Shown here: piece after piece, positions 35,179 through 44,957 of the stretch
How the letters are laid out: each line of letters opens with the position of its first letter
Position numbering within the stretch: the stretch's first letter is position 1
Source: Fusobacterium ulcerans ATCC 49185
GTDB lineage: Bacteria; Fusobacteriota; Fusobacteriia; Fusobacteriales; Fusobacteriaceae
Direction of reading: 5' to 3'
NCBI RefSeq assembly: GCF_900683735.1
Contig: NZ_LR215979.1
Span: 1,922,001-1,986,000 of the forward strand
Length of the DNA: 64,000 bases
The notes under the pieces: generated by a model
What the model was told of the DNA's origin: nothing
The model's input: the letters and a program-made list of their open reading frames with translations, nothing else
Database searches by the model: none
Made by a program: the position numbers and the translations under genes

Positions 35179-36219
35179 TTATTTAGTATAATCCTCTCCA
35201 GGACTTGGAATATCTTTAACAGCTCTTAGATTTATATTAGCTCTATACTCTGTTTCAGCCCATAAAACTCTTTGTGCTACTAATGCTTCTGGATTTAATT
35301 CTACATCTTTTAGTATTAAATCTTTAAATTTTGCATATCCTGCTCTGTCAATAAGATGTCCACCATGGAGATATACTGGTTTATGATGAAGAACATTAGC
35401 TGAGAAGTTTTGCCAGTTTTGGATTACTTTTATTACTACATCTTCTGTAACCCAGTTTAAAAACATTTTTCCCATTCTTGGATATTGTTTTCCTGTCCTT
35501 CCTCCAATTAGTACTCTATACAATTTTTTAGTAGGTCTTACCCATGCTGAAGCTGGACATGCTTCTACACATTCTCCACACCCTACACAGCAGCAGCTGT
35601 CTTTTTCTATCTTATTATTTACTAATTTAAGTACTCTTGTAGCTGCATGTTCACATACTTTTACACATCTTCCACACCCAATACATCTATCTTTCAGATA
35701 GATTGGTTTTGTAACTCCAAGTATACCAAAGTCATTGAAATGTCCTTTAGCACAATCATTAGGACATCCTGCTATCGCTATTTTTATATGATAATGACTT
35801 GGAAATATCTCTTTTTCTATTTTCTTAGCTAACTCAAAAGTATTTATATTTGCTTTTATACAATGAGAATTACCTATACAAGCCATTATATTTCTTGCTC
35901 CTATTGTTGGATACCCAGCTTCATTGACATCCATATCAACATTACACATTTCTACTTCAATATCTTTGATGTACTCTTCCAGATATTTATTTACTTCAGG
36001 AATACTTTCATATTTTATTCCAGGAGCATTTAATGTCTGTCTCATTCCTAAGTGGAAAGTCCCATTTCCCCAAGTTTCTGCAATATATTGAATTGTACTC
36101 AAATATTTTGCCTTAACAAGCCCTCCAGGTACACGCATTTGAAGCATAAATTCTCCAGGTACTTTAGATTGGCGGAAACAGTTTAACTTCAATTTATTTA
36201 TATTCATATCATGTTTCAT
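35179..36219 (-). CDS. asrC: Anaerobic sulfite reductase subunit C
   Basis: 346 residues; GGAGG precedes the ATG. It is the catalytic siroheme subunit: C-x5-C (ACIGNSHCI) and C-x3-C (GCPNDCAKG) ligate the coupled 4Fe-4S cluster and siroheme. Two ferredoxin-type clusters follow (CIGCGRCVKVCEHAA and CVGCGECVEACPASA). It reduces sulfite to sulfide with electrons from AsrA/B. Last gene of asrABC. Confidence 0.96.
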   Translation of the reverse strand: MKHDMNINKLKLNCFRQSKVPGEFMLQMRVPGGLVKAKYLSTIQYIAETWGNGTFHLGMRQTLNAPGIKYESIPEVNKYLEEYIKDIEVEMCNVDMDVNEAGYPTIGARNIMACIGNSHCIKANINTFELAKKIEKEIFPSHYHIKIAIAGCPNDCAKGHFNDFGILGVTKPIYLKDRCIGCGRCVKVCEHAATRVLKLVNNKIEKDSCCCVGCGECVEACPASAWVRPTKKLYRVLIGGRTGKQYPRMGKMFLNWVTEDVVIKVIQNWQNFSANVLHHKPVYLHGGHLIDRAGYAKFKDLILKDVELNPEALVAQRVLWAETEYRANINLRAVKDIPSPGEDYTK

Positions 36220-36237
36220 GATTATTCCTCCTCAAAA

Positions 36238-37047
36238 TTAATCAACTAAATTTTTAGCTTTTGAATAATTAAATACAGGTCCTTCCAGACACACATAAGT
36301 TTCATCTATTCTGCAGTGACCACATTTCCCAACTGCACAAGACATTTTTCTTTCAAACGAAAGCCAAATATTTTCATCAGGAATTCCTATTTTTTTAAAT
36401 TCAAGAGCTGTATATTTCATCATTACAGGAGGACCAACAATTATTATTTCTAAATCATTAAAATCTTTACATAAAAGCTGTAATTGTGGAACATATTCAG
36501 TTACTAATCCAACACATTCTCCATCTATACCACACCCTTTATCAACAGTTAAAGTTAGTTGAAACTTCTCTCTCCAATTTAAAAGATCTTCTTTAAACAA
36601 CACAGATTCCATATCTTTAAATCCGAATAGAAGCTCTAAAGATTTTACTGTTTCAGAATTTTTATATATATAGTTTATAAAACTTCTAATAGGGGCAAGA
36701 CCAGAACCTCCAGTTACAACAATTACATTTTTTCCTTTATAGTTTTCCAAATTAAATCCTTTTCCATAAGGACCTCTCATAGGCATAATAGATCCAGGTT
36801 TTAATTTAAAAAGTTCATCTGTTACAATTCCTACTTTTCTTATAAGAAATTCTAACCAGTTTTCTTCAATAGAAAAATTTGTTATAGAAATTGGACATTC
36901 TCCTACTTTAGGAAGAGAAATCTGCATAAATTGCCCAAATTGAACTTTAGATACATCTTTATATTCTACACGAAACAACCATTCTAAATCAGTCATTTTT
37001 GTTATATTTAAAATTTTATGTGGTTCAGGCAATAAAATATTTTCCAT
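36238..37047 (-). CDS. asrB: Anaerobic sulfite reductase subunit B
   Basis: 269 residues. Ferredoxin-NADP reductase-like FAD/NAD domains (MRGPYGKGFN; VIVVTGGSGLAPIRSF; FGFKDMES). A C-terminal [2Fe-2S] site with CAVGKCGHCRI...CLEGPVF follows. GGAGG lies upstream. It transfers electrons from NADH to AsrC. Neighbours asrA (1 bp) and asrC (18 bp) confirm the operon. Confidence 0.96.
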   Translation of the reverse strand: MENILLPEPHKILNITKMTDLEWLFRVEYKDVSKVQFGQFMQISLPKVGECPISITNFSIEENWLEFLIRKVGIVTDELFKLKPGSIMPMRGPYGKGFNLENYKGKNVIVVTGGSGLAPIRSFINYIYKNSETVKSLELLFGFKDMESVLFKEDLLNWREKFQLTLTVDKGCGIDGECVGLVTEYVPQLQLLCKDFNDLEIIIVGPPVMMKYTALEFKKIGIPDENIWLSFERKMSCAVGKCGHCRIDETYVCLEGPVFNYSKAKNLVD

Positions 37048-37048
37048 T

Positions 37049-38086
37049 TTATTTTACCTCCTTATTAAGTTTGTCAACCTCTTGAGCTAATCTATTAACA
37101 GCATGAATAAAAGAGATACCTACTGGACATCTTTCATCGCATCTACCACATCCTACACACATCTGATACTCTTTAAAGAGAGCTTTGTGATCATGTATTT
37201 TATGTAAAACTTTAAATCTCATTTTATCCCCTGGAGTATTTCTAAAGGAATGTCCCCCAGCTATAGATGTAAATCCATCTATATGACATGAGGCATGCAT
37301 TCTCCTTCTTTCTCCTGCATCTGTATCTGAAGAATAATTTATATCATATGTTGTGAAACATGTACAAGTTGAACAAGCTACTGTACAGCTTCCACATTCC
37401 AAACATCTTTTATCATACTCTTTCCACATATCTAAAGTTTTTATCTTATTTTCTATTTCTTTGGAATTAATCTCTGGAATTCTTACCTCTCTTTGATTTT
37501 GAGATACTGGAGTCACAGCAAAATCATTTTTTTCATTTTCACTAAAATATTCATTAAATTCATTCTCTTTATTTTCCAGCATTATTCCTTCTTCTAGGAA
37601 TTTTACTCCAAATACATATTCTTCTGCTTTATTAGTTTCCATAGAAACACAGAAACATGTATCCCATCCATTAGCTGGGCATTCCATAAGAATGAATTTT
37701 GTTTTTTCTCTTATTCTCTTATAATAAGGATCTTCGTAGTTACCATTTTTTAAATAGATATCATCAAATCTTTTTATTGCATTAATGTCACAAGCTCTTG
37801 CAAATATAAGGATATCTCTTTCATCTTTCAATTGACTTTCTGTATATTTTCCCTCAATAAAATACATAATAGTCTGATTAAGAGGCATAAAAACTTCCTT
37901 GGCTGCATAAGTTGACTTAACATCATAAATAATTTCTTTAACTGAGTTTATTTCATCATATCTTATTACATCAGTATCAGAATATCTTCCTTGACCTTCA
38001 AATCTTTTTGGAGCATATATTCTATACTCCTCTCTCATCTTATTGATAATCTGGTCAAATTTTTCATTAGATATAAAATAGCCCAT
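37049..38086 (-). CDS. asrA: Anaerobic sulfite reductase subunit A
   Basis: 345 residues. Iron-sulfur subunit with two clusters: CLECGSCTVACSTCTCF (about 225-245) and CVGCGRCDERCPVGI (about 311-326). The N-terminal region ends in FILMECPANGWDTCFC, as in the family. First gene of the operon. A repeated TTGTTTAA motif lies upstream at 38270. Confidence 0.95.
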   Translation of the reverse strand: MGYFISNEKFDQIINKMREEYRIYAPKRFEGQGRYSDTDVIRYDEINSVKEIIYDVKSTYAAKEVFMPLNQTIMYFIEGKYTESQLKDERDILIFARACDINAIKRFDDIYLKNGNYEDPYYKRIREKTKFILMECPANGWDTCFCVSMETNKAEEYVFGVKFLEEGIMLENKENEFNEYFSENEKNDFAVTPVSQNQREVRIPEINSKEIENKIKTLDMWKEYDKRCLECGSCTVACSTCTCFTTYDINYSSDTDAGERRRMHASCHIDGFTSIAGGHSFRNTPGDKMRFKVLHKIHDHKALFKEYQMCVGCGRCDERCPVGISFIHAVNRLAQEVDKLNKEVK

Positions 38087-38262
38087 TTCTCCACTTCCTT
38101 TTTTAAAAATAATTTAATTTCTACAATAGTTACATTCTTATCTAATTTATAACATATAATCAATTTTTTATCAAATTCGCTATTTTTTACAATTATATTC
38201 TTTATTTCTAATTTTAAACGTTTTTTATGCAACTATAATACTTTGTTATATATCTATAAAAA

Positions 38263-38292
38263 AAACAAATTGTTTAAATATAGTTTGTTTAA
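38263..38292. promoter_or_regulatory. Repeated/palindromic motif upstream of asrA
   Basis: TTGTTTAA occurs twice, at 38270 and 38285 (15-bp spacing). The region is also an inverted repeat, AAACAAA...TTTGTTT (38263-38290). It could be a regulator site for asr or the adjacent genes. It does not fit FNR or Rex consensus well. Confidence 0.4.
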
Positions 38293-38318
38293 CTTGAATT
38301 TATTATCCAAAAAATAAA

Positions 38319-38356
38319 AAAAGGTAATTTCTATATCTCTATAGAAGTTACCTTTT
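38319..38356. terminator. Bidirectional terminator after the cyclophilin gene
   Basis: AAAGGTAATTTCTATA pairs with TATAGAAGTTACCTTT (one wobble), with T runs on both strands. Confidence 0.8.
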
Positions 38357-38372
38357 AATTCAATATTAACTA

Positions 38373-39191
38373 TTAGAATTCTGTTGATTCTTCATCAGAA
38401 GAAACCACACCTTTTATTTTTTTCTCAGTAGCTCTTATTAATCTTGGTATAAAATATTCTTTATCTTCTCCTGCATCATCATTTTTTCTAGTATATATAT
38501 TTTCTAATTCTTCTCTATACTCAGCAACTTTTCCCCCATAAGTTGAAATATCTTTTACAGGATATTGTTTTAAGTTTGGATATTCTTTATCTAATATTGC
38601 ATTCCATTCATCAACTTGATCTTTATGTAATGAAAGGATAAGATCAACATCTCCACTGAATTTTATCTCTTTAATAACATCTCCAACTTCAAGTTTTCTT
38701 ATTTTTTCAAAATCAGAATCACTTATGTATTCACCAAATATAGTATGTTTTCCATTTAACCATTCAGCAGGATATAAAGTCATGAAATATTGTGATCCAC
38801 CTGTATTAGGTCCTGCATTAGCCATAGCAAGCATACCTTGTTGAAAGAAATCTAGCCAGTTAACTATTTCATCAGGAATAAAATACCCTGGTCCACCAGT
38901 TCCAGTTTCAGTAGGATCTCCACCTTGAACAACAAAGTTCTCTACAGCACGATGTATTTTAGTATTATCATAATAACCTCTTTTAGCCAGATTAATAAAG
39001 TTAGCAACAGTAATAGGTGCTGCTTCTGGATAAAGATAAAAATTTATTTCCCCTTGTGTTGTTACAAACGTAGCTCTTACATCATTGTATCTTGCAACTT
39101 CCTGACTATTAATCATTTTTTTCAAACTTGAACAAGAAACTGCACTCACAAAAATTAGTCCCATTAATAAAAATTTAAATATATTTTTCAT
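38373..39191 (-). CDS. Cyclophilin-type peptidyl-prolyl isomerase, lipoprotein
   Basis: 272 residues. Lipoprotein signal MGLIFVSAVSC (Cys20) points to a periplasmic membrane anchor. The cyclophilin domain (about 38-185) has TTQGEINFYLYPEAAPITVANFINLA split by normal spacing, FVVQGGDPT, MANAGPNTGGSQYFMT and LNGKHTIFGE. A C-terminal helical extension of about 80 residues is unusual for the family and could bind clients. GGAGG precedes the ATG. Confidence 0.92.
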   Translation of the reverse strand: MKNIFKFLLMGLIFVSAVSCSSLKKMINSQEVARYNDVRATFVTTQGEINFYLYPEAAPITVANFINLAKRGYYDNTKIHRAVENFVVQGGDPTETGTGGPGYFIPDEIVNWLDFFQQGMLAMANAGPNTGGSQYFMTLYPAEWLNGKHTIFGEYISDSDFEKIRKLEVGDVIKEIKFSGDVDLILSLHKDQVDEWNAILDKEYPNLKQYPVKDISTYGGKVAEYREELENIYTRKNDDAGEDKEYFIPRLIRATEKKIKGVVSSDEESTEF

Positions 39192-39288
39192 ATCAGTCTA
39201 TAATCCTCCTGTAATTTGAATGTAATTACTATTCTCTATATTCTCTGTTATAATTATACTATACTTTCATATGTTATTACAAGTCTAA

Positions 39289-40062
39289 TTATTTAACAAA
39301 ATATTTTTGTAAACTTTTTGTAGACAAAGTTAATATTATTGATATTCCTATTAATAATACAGAAAGTGCGTTTATAACTGGTGAAACTCCCAATCTAATC
39401 ATAGAATATATTCTTAATGGGAGGGTAGAAGATCCTGGCCCTGCCACAAAAAAAGTAGTTACAAAATCATCAAAAGACAGAGTAACAGATATTAAAAATC
39501 CAGATACTATTCCTGGAAGAATAGCTGGTATTATTACTTTTCTCAAAGTTTGAAGCTCTGTAGCTCCAAGATCATAAGCTGCTTCAACTATTGAATAGTC
39601 AAACTCTTCTAATCTTGATAAAATAATAAAAAGCACAAAAGGTATATTGAAAGTTGTATGTGCTATAAATATAGTTGTTAAACCAAGTTCAAATTTTATT
39701 GTAGCAAATAAAATCAAAAGTGACACTCCAAGTATTATCTCAGGTATCACCAATGGAATATAAGTTAAAAGCTGCAATGCTTTCTTGCCTTTAAAGTCAT
39801 ACCATTGAAGTCCAATAGCTCCCAGTGTTCCTATCACTGTAGAAATTATCCCTGACAATACAGCTATAAATACACTGTATCTAAATGCTTTCCAAATGTT
39901 ATCTGAATACATAAAAAGCTCTTCATACCATTTTAAAGAAAATCCCTTCCAAACCATAGATTTTCCTTCATTGAAAGAGTAAACAATCAATATAAGCAAT
40001 GGAAGATAGAAAAACAGCATTGAAAGTAAAAAGAAAAATAATGAAGTTCTTCTCTTATTCAT
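39289..40062 (-). CDS. potC: Spermidine/putrescine ABC transporter permease
   Basis: Start at 40062, within the end of potB, after GGAG; the longer frame begins at 40083. 257 residues with six membrane segments and the permease EAA loop (EAAYDLGATELQTLRKVIIP). FDDFVTTFFVAGPG is characteristic of PotC. The operon ends here; no PotD gene follows. Confidence 0.92.
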   Translation of the reverse strand: MNKRRTSLFFFLLSMLFFYLPLLILIVYSFNEGKSMVWKGFSLKWYEELFMYSDNIWKAFRYSVFIAVLSGIISTVIGTLGAIGLQWYDFKGKKALQLLTYIPLVIPEIILGVSLLILFATIKFELGLTTIFIAHTTFNIPFVLFIILSRLEEFDYSIVEAAYDLGATELQTLRKVIIPAILPGIVSGFLISVTLSFDDFVTTFFVAGPGSSTLPLRIYSMIRLGVSPVINALSVLLIGISIILTLSTKSLQKYFVK

Positions 40063-40915
40063 TTTCACCAACTCCTTCATCAAGTCTCATCTTTCTATTG
40101 CTTAATTTCATAAAAATAAGTATTGCAATAGATGTTACCAGTATCAAAGCACCTGATATAGTTGATGCTAAAGGCCAGTTTCTAGTAACTGTTAAGTGCT
40201 GTGCTATTATATTTCCCAACATAGTAGCCTGTGTTCCTCCAACTAATTTTGGAACAGCATAAGAACCCAATGTAGGAATAAATGTAAATAGAACTGCTGT
40301 TATTATTCCTGGTTTTATATTAGGCATAAATATTTTGAAAAATGCCTGTCCATTTGTAGCTCCTAAATCTCTTGCAGCTTCCATTAAAGAAAAATCAAAT
40401 TTTTCTATTACTGCATAAAGAGGAAGTATAGCAAAAGGCAGACTTGTATATACTGATATTACTATTACAGCTCCTGTATTGTAAAGAAACTGCAATGGCT
40501 CATTTATTATTCCCAGTTTCATAAGAATAGAATTAAGGAATCCATTATTCCCAAGAAGTGCTATCCATGCATATATTCTTATTAGAAAATTTGTCCAAAA
40601 TGGTACAATTACTAGAAACAGAAGCTCTTTTTTATACTTAGATCTAGCTATGTAGTAAGATGTAGGTATAGACAAAAGAACCGTAAACATAGTTACCATT
40701 ACAGATATATATATAGTTTTTAGAAGTATAGTCAGAAATACTCTGTCTGTAAAGATATAAAAACTAGCAGTAGATAATTCTAACTCTACTCCTCCATAAG
40801 TTCCTTTTTTCAAAAAAGCATATGCCAGTACAATAACCATTGGTATCATAAAGAAAATTATGAGCCATATAGTTATTGGCAGAGTATACAAAGTTCCTAG
40901 TTTATTTTTCTTCAC
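40055..40915 (-). CDS. potB: Spermidine/putrescine ABC transporter permease
   Basis: 286 residues starting at GTG (40915), after AGGTGA, overlapping potA by 14 bases. Six membrane segments and EAA loop EAARDLGATNGQAFFKIFMP. The segment SYAVPKLVGG is typical of PotB. Forms the channel with PotC. Confidence 0.92.
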   Translation of the reverse strand: MKKNKLGTLYTLPITIWLIIFFMIPMVIVLAYAFLKKGTYGGVELELSTASFYIFTDRVFLTILLKTIYISVMVTMFTVLLSIPTSYYIARSKYKKELLFLVIVPFWTNFLIRIYAWIALLGNNGFLNSILMKLGIINEPLQFLYNTGAVIVISVYTSLPFAILPLYAVIEKFDFSLMEAARDLGATNGQAFFKIFMPNIKPGIITAVLFTFIPTLGSYAVPKLVGGTQATMLGNIIAQHLTVTRNWPLASTISGALILVTSIAILIFMKLSNRKMRLDEGVGENE

Positions 40916-42035
40916 CAGCTCTCACCTCTACTAAAAATCCATCATCTGCATCCCAAGATATGTAAGCATCTTCATCCCACCAAATAGCTCCTTCATCATT
41001 ATCATCAAAATATACAGCATGCTGTTTAAAAACTTTAAATGGATTTTTTTTATCATTATTCAGCCACACAAAGTATTTACTTTGAAATCCAGAATAGATA
41101 ACTTCATCTACATATACTTTCAATATATTATAATTTTCGTGTAATTTTTTAGGCATAGTTTTAGATAATTTTATCTTTTCAGGTCTTATCGATACTTGTA
41201 CATAATCTCCTACTTTTGCTGGCTTATCCATTTCAAAAATAAGCTCTCCTAAATCATCATTTACAAGAGTTGCATATGTTTCATCTTGTATAGATTTTAT
41301 TTTTCCATCAAAGAAATTATTTTCTCCTATGAAATCTGCTACAAAAGAATCTGCAGGAGCTTCATATACTTCTGCTGGTGTTCCTACTTGCAGAACCTTT
41401 CCTTCATTCATTACAGCAATTCTGTCAGAGATGGAAAGTGCCTCCTGCTGGTCATGTGTAATAAAAATAAATGTTATTCCTACTTCATCATGAATAGTAT
41501 CCAATTCTATCAAAAGATTTTGTCTTAGTTTAGCATCAAGAGCGGATAATGGTTCATCCAAAAGAAGTACTCCTGGTTTATTTATCAAAGCTCTAGCAAT
41601 AGAAACTCTCTGTTGCTGTCCTCCAGATAATTGATTTGGTTTTTTATATATATGTTCACTCAGCCCCACCATTTTAATAAATTTCTTTACTTCTTCATCA
41701 ATAGTTGCTTCATCCAATTTTTTTATTCTTAGAGGAAATGCTACATTTTCATATACACTTAAATGCGGAAATAAAGCATATTTCTGAAATATGGTATTTA
41801 CATTTCTTTTATTAGGAGGAAGTGATATTATATCTTCATCTCCCAGATAAATAGCTCCACTGTCAGGTTCTATGAATCCAGCAATCATTCTTAAAAGTGT
41901 AGTTTTTCCACATCCTGAAGGTCCCAAAATAGAGAAAAATTCTCCATCTTCTATATTTAAATTGATGTTCTTTAATACTTGAACTCCATCATAGCTCTTA
42001 TTGATATTTTCAATTTTAATATCTTTTTTTCCCAA
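40902..42035 (-). CDS. potA: Spermidine/putrescine ABC transporter ATPase
   Basis: 377 residues. Walker A GPSGCGKTT, Q-loop FQKYALFPH, signature LSGGQQQRVSIARAL, Walker B LLLDEPLSALD and switch His ITHDQQEAL. A C-terminal TOBE-type domain (about 270-377) ends in a Trp/Asp-rich stretch. Powers PotBC. The substrate call rests on PotA/B/C resemblance. Confidence 0.93.
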   Translation of the reverse strand: MGKKDIKIENINKSYDGVQVLKNINLNIEDGEFFSILGPSGCGKTTLLRMIAGFIEPDSGAIYLGDEDIISLPPNKRNVNTIFQKYALFPHLSVYENVAFPLRIKKLDEATIDEEVKKFIKMVGLSEHIYKKPNQLSGGQQQRVSIARALINKPGVLLLDEPLSALDAKLRQNLLIELDTIHDEVGITFIFITHDQQEALSISDRIAVMNEGKVLQVGTPAEVYEAPADSFVADFIGENNFFDGKIKSIQDETYATLVNDDLGELIFEMDKPAKVGDYVQVSIRPEKIKLSKTMPKKLHENYNILKVYVDEVIYSGFQSKYFVWLNNDKKNPFKVFKQHAVYFDDNDEGAIWWDEDAYISWDADDGFLVEVRAGEEK

Positions 42036-42348
42036 TCTTTTTTTACCTCCACTTTTGATCTATTTTCTGTTTTAATTAATATTTTTTATAATATTTTCAA
42101 TACCTCTCCTTAAATATTATGTTAATTAAAAATCACATCCTTAATTATACCATAGTTGAGAATATTTTAAAATATTTTATCTAGAATTTCCAAAACTTTT
42201 TCGAAAAAACTGCTAAAATTAAAAATAAATAAGAGTATAATTGAAGAATCTTAGAAAATATGTTATGATATCCTTGAAATTTTTTTTACATGATTTTTAC
42301 ATTAGACTTATGTTAAATAAAAAATTTAAATAATTCAGGAGGAAATTA
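42036..42348. other. Divergent intergenic region, potA / Na-Pi transporter
   Basis: No gene seen. Rightward promoter TTTACA (42285-42290), 17-bp spacer, TTATGT (42308-42313) serves the transporter. The potA promoter is not obvious in the AT-rich left half. Confidence 0.5.
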
Positions 42349-43980
42349 ATGTATTTAGACGTCTTTTTTAAGGTGGTAGGAGGACTGGGCCTTTTCCTTT
42401 ATGGTATGGAAAATATGTCTTCTGGAATGCAGAAAATAGCTGGAGAAAAATTGAAAAAAACTCTGGCAGCTCTTACTACTAACAGAATAATGGCTATCAT
42501 TATGGGGATATTTGTAACAGGAATGGCACAATCTTCATCAGTAAGCACTGTTATGACAATAGGTTTTATAAACGCTTCCCTTCTTACTCTTCAGCAAGGA
42601 CTTGGAGTTATTCTTGGAGCCAATGTTGGAACTACTATTACTGGTTGGCTGTTAGCCCTTAACATTGGTAAATATGGACTGCCAATAGTTGGATTTGCTG
42701 CCATCACATTTATGTTTCTAAAAGGTGAAAAAAGCAGAACAAGAGCTCTTACAATAATGGGATTTGGATTTATCTTTTTAGGACTTGAATTAATGAGCAC
42801 AGGATTAAGTCCGCTGAGAACACTTCCTGAATTTATAGAATTATTTCACTCATTCAAAGCACATACATTCTTAGGAGTTATAAAAGTGGCACTTGTTGGT
42901 GCTCTTCTTACTGGTGTTGTCCAATCTTCAGCTGCTACTCTGGGAATTACTATAACTTTGGCTGTACAAGGACTTATTGATTACCCTACTGCTGTAGCAC
43001 TTGTACTTGGAGAAAATGTTGGTACTACTGTTACTGCATTATTTGCTTCTATTGGAGCAAACTCTAATGCTAAAAGAGCTGCTTATGCTCATACTCTTAT
43101 TAATATAGTTGGAGTTATTTGGGCAACAATTTTATTCAAACCATATTTAAAATTATTAGAAAATTTTTCCGATCCTGCTGTAAATATGTCTACTGCAATA
43201 GCTACTGCACATACAATTTTCAATATAGTCAATGTCATTTTATTTATTCCATTTATTGGATATCTTGCTAAGTTCCTATGTAAAATTGTTAAGGATGATG
43301 ATAATGGTATTGTAAAAGTAACTCGTTTAAGTTCTCTGATGGTAACTCTTCCTAGTGTTATTATTAGTCAAACTAAAACTGAAGTATTGGCTATGGCTTC
43401 TAATATTAAAGAAGTTTTCTTTAAACTGGAAGAACTTTATTATGATGATTCCAAACTAGAAACATATTGTGAAGAAATAAATGAAATTGAATATAAACTT
43501 GACCTCTATGAAAAAGAAGTATCAGATGCAAATTTCTCTATTCTTAATAAAGGATTACAAGCATCTTATGTAGAGCAAACAAGGGGAAATCTTATCACAT
43601 GTGATGAGTATGAAACCATCAGTGATTACCTTGCCAGAGTATCTAATGGTTTAAAAAGATTAAAAACTGATGATATTCAGCTTACCAGCATAAAAAAAGA
43701 AACTCTTCAAAAACTCAATAGTATGGTTTTCGATTTCTTTGATGATATAAACAAAGCTTATGATACAAATAACAAAGAATTATTTATTGTTTCTATTAAA
43801 AAATATACTGCTATAAAAAATCTTTATAAAGAAGCAAGAAATGAGCATTTTGCCAATGAAGCCACAAATAATGATATAATGCCTTCTAAATTAAGTACTG
43901 GATATATGGATATTTTAAACTACTATAGAAGAGCAACAGATCATATTTACAATATAATAGAACACTTTGCTAAAATTTAA
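42349..43980 (+). CDS. Na/Pi cotransporter family protein with PhoU-like tail
   Basis: 543 residues. Two inverted NaPi-II repeats: GLFLYGMENMSSGMQ...QSSSVSTVMTIG and GALLTGVVQSSAATLGI, each with the QSS motif that forms the transport site. GANVGTT and GENVGTT are also paired. Residues about 330-543 are helical and PhoU-like. Likely sodium-coupled phosphate transport at the inner membrane. AGGAGG precedes the ATG. Confidence 0.92.
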   Translation: MYLDVFFKVVGGLGLFLYGMENMSSGMQKIAGEKLKKTLAALTTNRIMAIIMGIFVTGMAQSSSVSTVMTIGFINASLLTLQQGLGVILGANVGTTITGWLLALNIGKYGLPIVGFAAITFMFLKGEKSRTRALTIMGFGFIFLGLELMSTGLSPLRTLPEFIELFHSFKAHTFLGVIKVALVGALLTGVVQSSAATLGITITLAVQGLIDYPTAVALVLGENVGTTVTALFASIGANSNAKRAAYAHTLINIVGVIWATILFKPYLKLLENFSDPAVNMSTAIATAHTIFNIVNVILFIPFIGYLAKFLCKIVKDDDNGIVKVTRLSSLMVTLPSVIISQTKTEVLAMASNIKEVFFKLEELYYDDSKLETYCEEINEIEYKLDLYEKEVSDANFSILNKGLQASYVEQTRGNLITCDEYETISDYLARVSNGLKRLKTDDIQLTSIKKETLQKLNSMVFDFFDDINKAYDTNNKELFIVSIKKYTAIKNLYKEARNEHFANEATNNDIMPSKLSTGYMDILNYYRRATDHIYNIIEHFAKI

Positions 43981-43988
43981 TTTCAATC

Positions 43989-44023
43989 GTTAACAGCTGC
44001 CATCAAAAAGCAGCTGTTTTTTT
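43989..44023 (+). terminator. Terminator of the Na/Pi gene
   Basis: AACAGCTGC and GCAGCTGTT pair perfectly, then seven Ts. Confidence 0.88.
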
Positions 44024-44063
44024 ATTTGCAACTTAAATTTGACAAAATATAAAGTGAAATCGG

Positions 44064-44092
44064 TTGAATGCAACTATTAAATATAGTAGAAT
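44064..44092 (+). promoter_or_regulatory. Promoter of the TPR gene
   Basis: TTGAAT (44064-44069), 17-bp spacer, TAGAAT (44087-44092). Confidence 0.45.
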
Positions 44093-44129
44093 ATGATTAT
44101 TATAAAGCATATCTAAATAGGAGGAGCTT

Positions 44130-44756
44130 ATGAAAAGTATATTGTCACAAGAAACAATAAATATTTTAGAGCAAATGGACTATCTTGAAGATATTTTAAA
44201 AACTGTATATTCTGGAATAGACAAAGGACTTTATACAGAGGAAGAAATGAAAAATGATCTTGAAGCGGTTTTATGGCTTTCTTATGCCTATATTAATTAT
44301 GATACTTATCCTGCATATTTAAAAGCTGAAAGATTATTGAAAAGAGTTGAGCAGCAGGGAGAAAAAAAGGGAGTTTGGTGCTACCGTTATGCTTCATCTC
44401 TTCTCTTTTTAAAAAAATATGATCTAGCACTGAAATACTGCAAACAAGCTGTTGAAAATGATCCTGAATATCCTTGGGGATGGCTGCTTTTAGCAAAAAT
44501 GTATTATAAATTTAATGAAAAAGAAAAGGCTTTTGAAGCTATAGAAGCTGGATTAAAACTTGTTCCAGATGACTATGAATTTACTACTTTAAAAAAAGAA
44601 ATAGAAGCTGGAGAAAGTTTTGCAAAAATAATAAATCACTATATTGATGAAGAGTATGACAAATCTCGTGAAGATGAAGATAGACTGGAAAGACTAGAAA
44701 AAGAAATTGCTGAATACAGAAAAAGATATGAAGGAAAACCAAAACAAAAATGTTAG
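44130..44756 (+). CDS. Tetratricopeptide-repeat protein
   Basis: 208 residues, no signal peptide. Helical repeats of TPR type span about 45-155 (YASSLLFLKKYDLALKYCKQ ending AVENDPEYPWGW; LAKMYYKFNEKEKAFEAIEA). A charged C-terminal coiled coil (about 178-205) follows. It is probably a cytoplasmic protein-protein scaffold. Monocistronic: its own promoter and a terminator-like hairpin right after the stop. Function unknown. Confidence 0.85.
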   Translation: MKSILSQETINILEQMDYLEDILKTVYSGIDKGLYTEEEMKNDLEAVLWLSYAYINYDTYPAYLKAERLLKRVEQQGEKKGVWCYRYASSLLFLKKYDLALKYCKQAVENDPEYPWGWLLLAKMYYKFNEKEKAFEAIEAGLKLVPDDYEFTTLKKEIEAGESFAKIINHYIDEEYDKSREDEDRLERLEKEIAEYRKRYEGKPKQKC

Positions 44757-44761
44757 TTTAC

Positions 44762-44781
44762 AAAAAAAGCCCATGTGGGCT
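44762..44781 (-). terminator. Leftward terminator beyond the TPR gene
   Basis: AGCCCA-TGGGCT hairpin followed by seven Ts only on the minus strand. It implies a leftward transcript coming from the 44958-45260 region. Confidence 0.55.
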
Positions 44782-44957
44782 AAAATAGGCAGTCATCTAA
44801 AATATTAATTCAGATGATAGATTTTTAAAAGAACTACTGGGGGTAGAACTTTTAATTATTTTAACAAAAAACACAATAAAAGTCAATTAGAATCTTAAAA
44901 TGTATATTTTATTCGTTTTAAAGAAAAAAATAAAATTACACCTACAAAAAATTAATT

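Noticed and set aside
44039-44044. TTGACA upstream of the TPR gene as its -35.
   Set aside because: No -10 at 16-18 bp; the TTGAAT/TAGAAT pair 25 bp downstream fits better.
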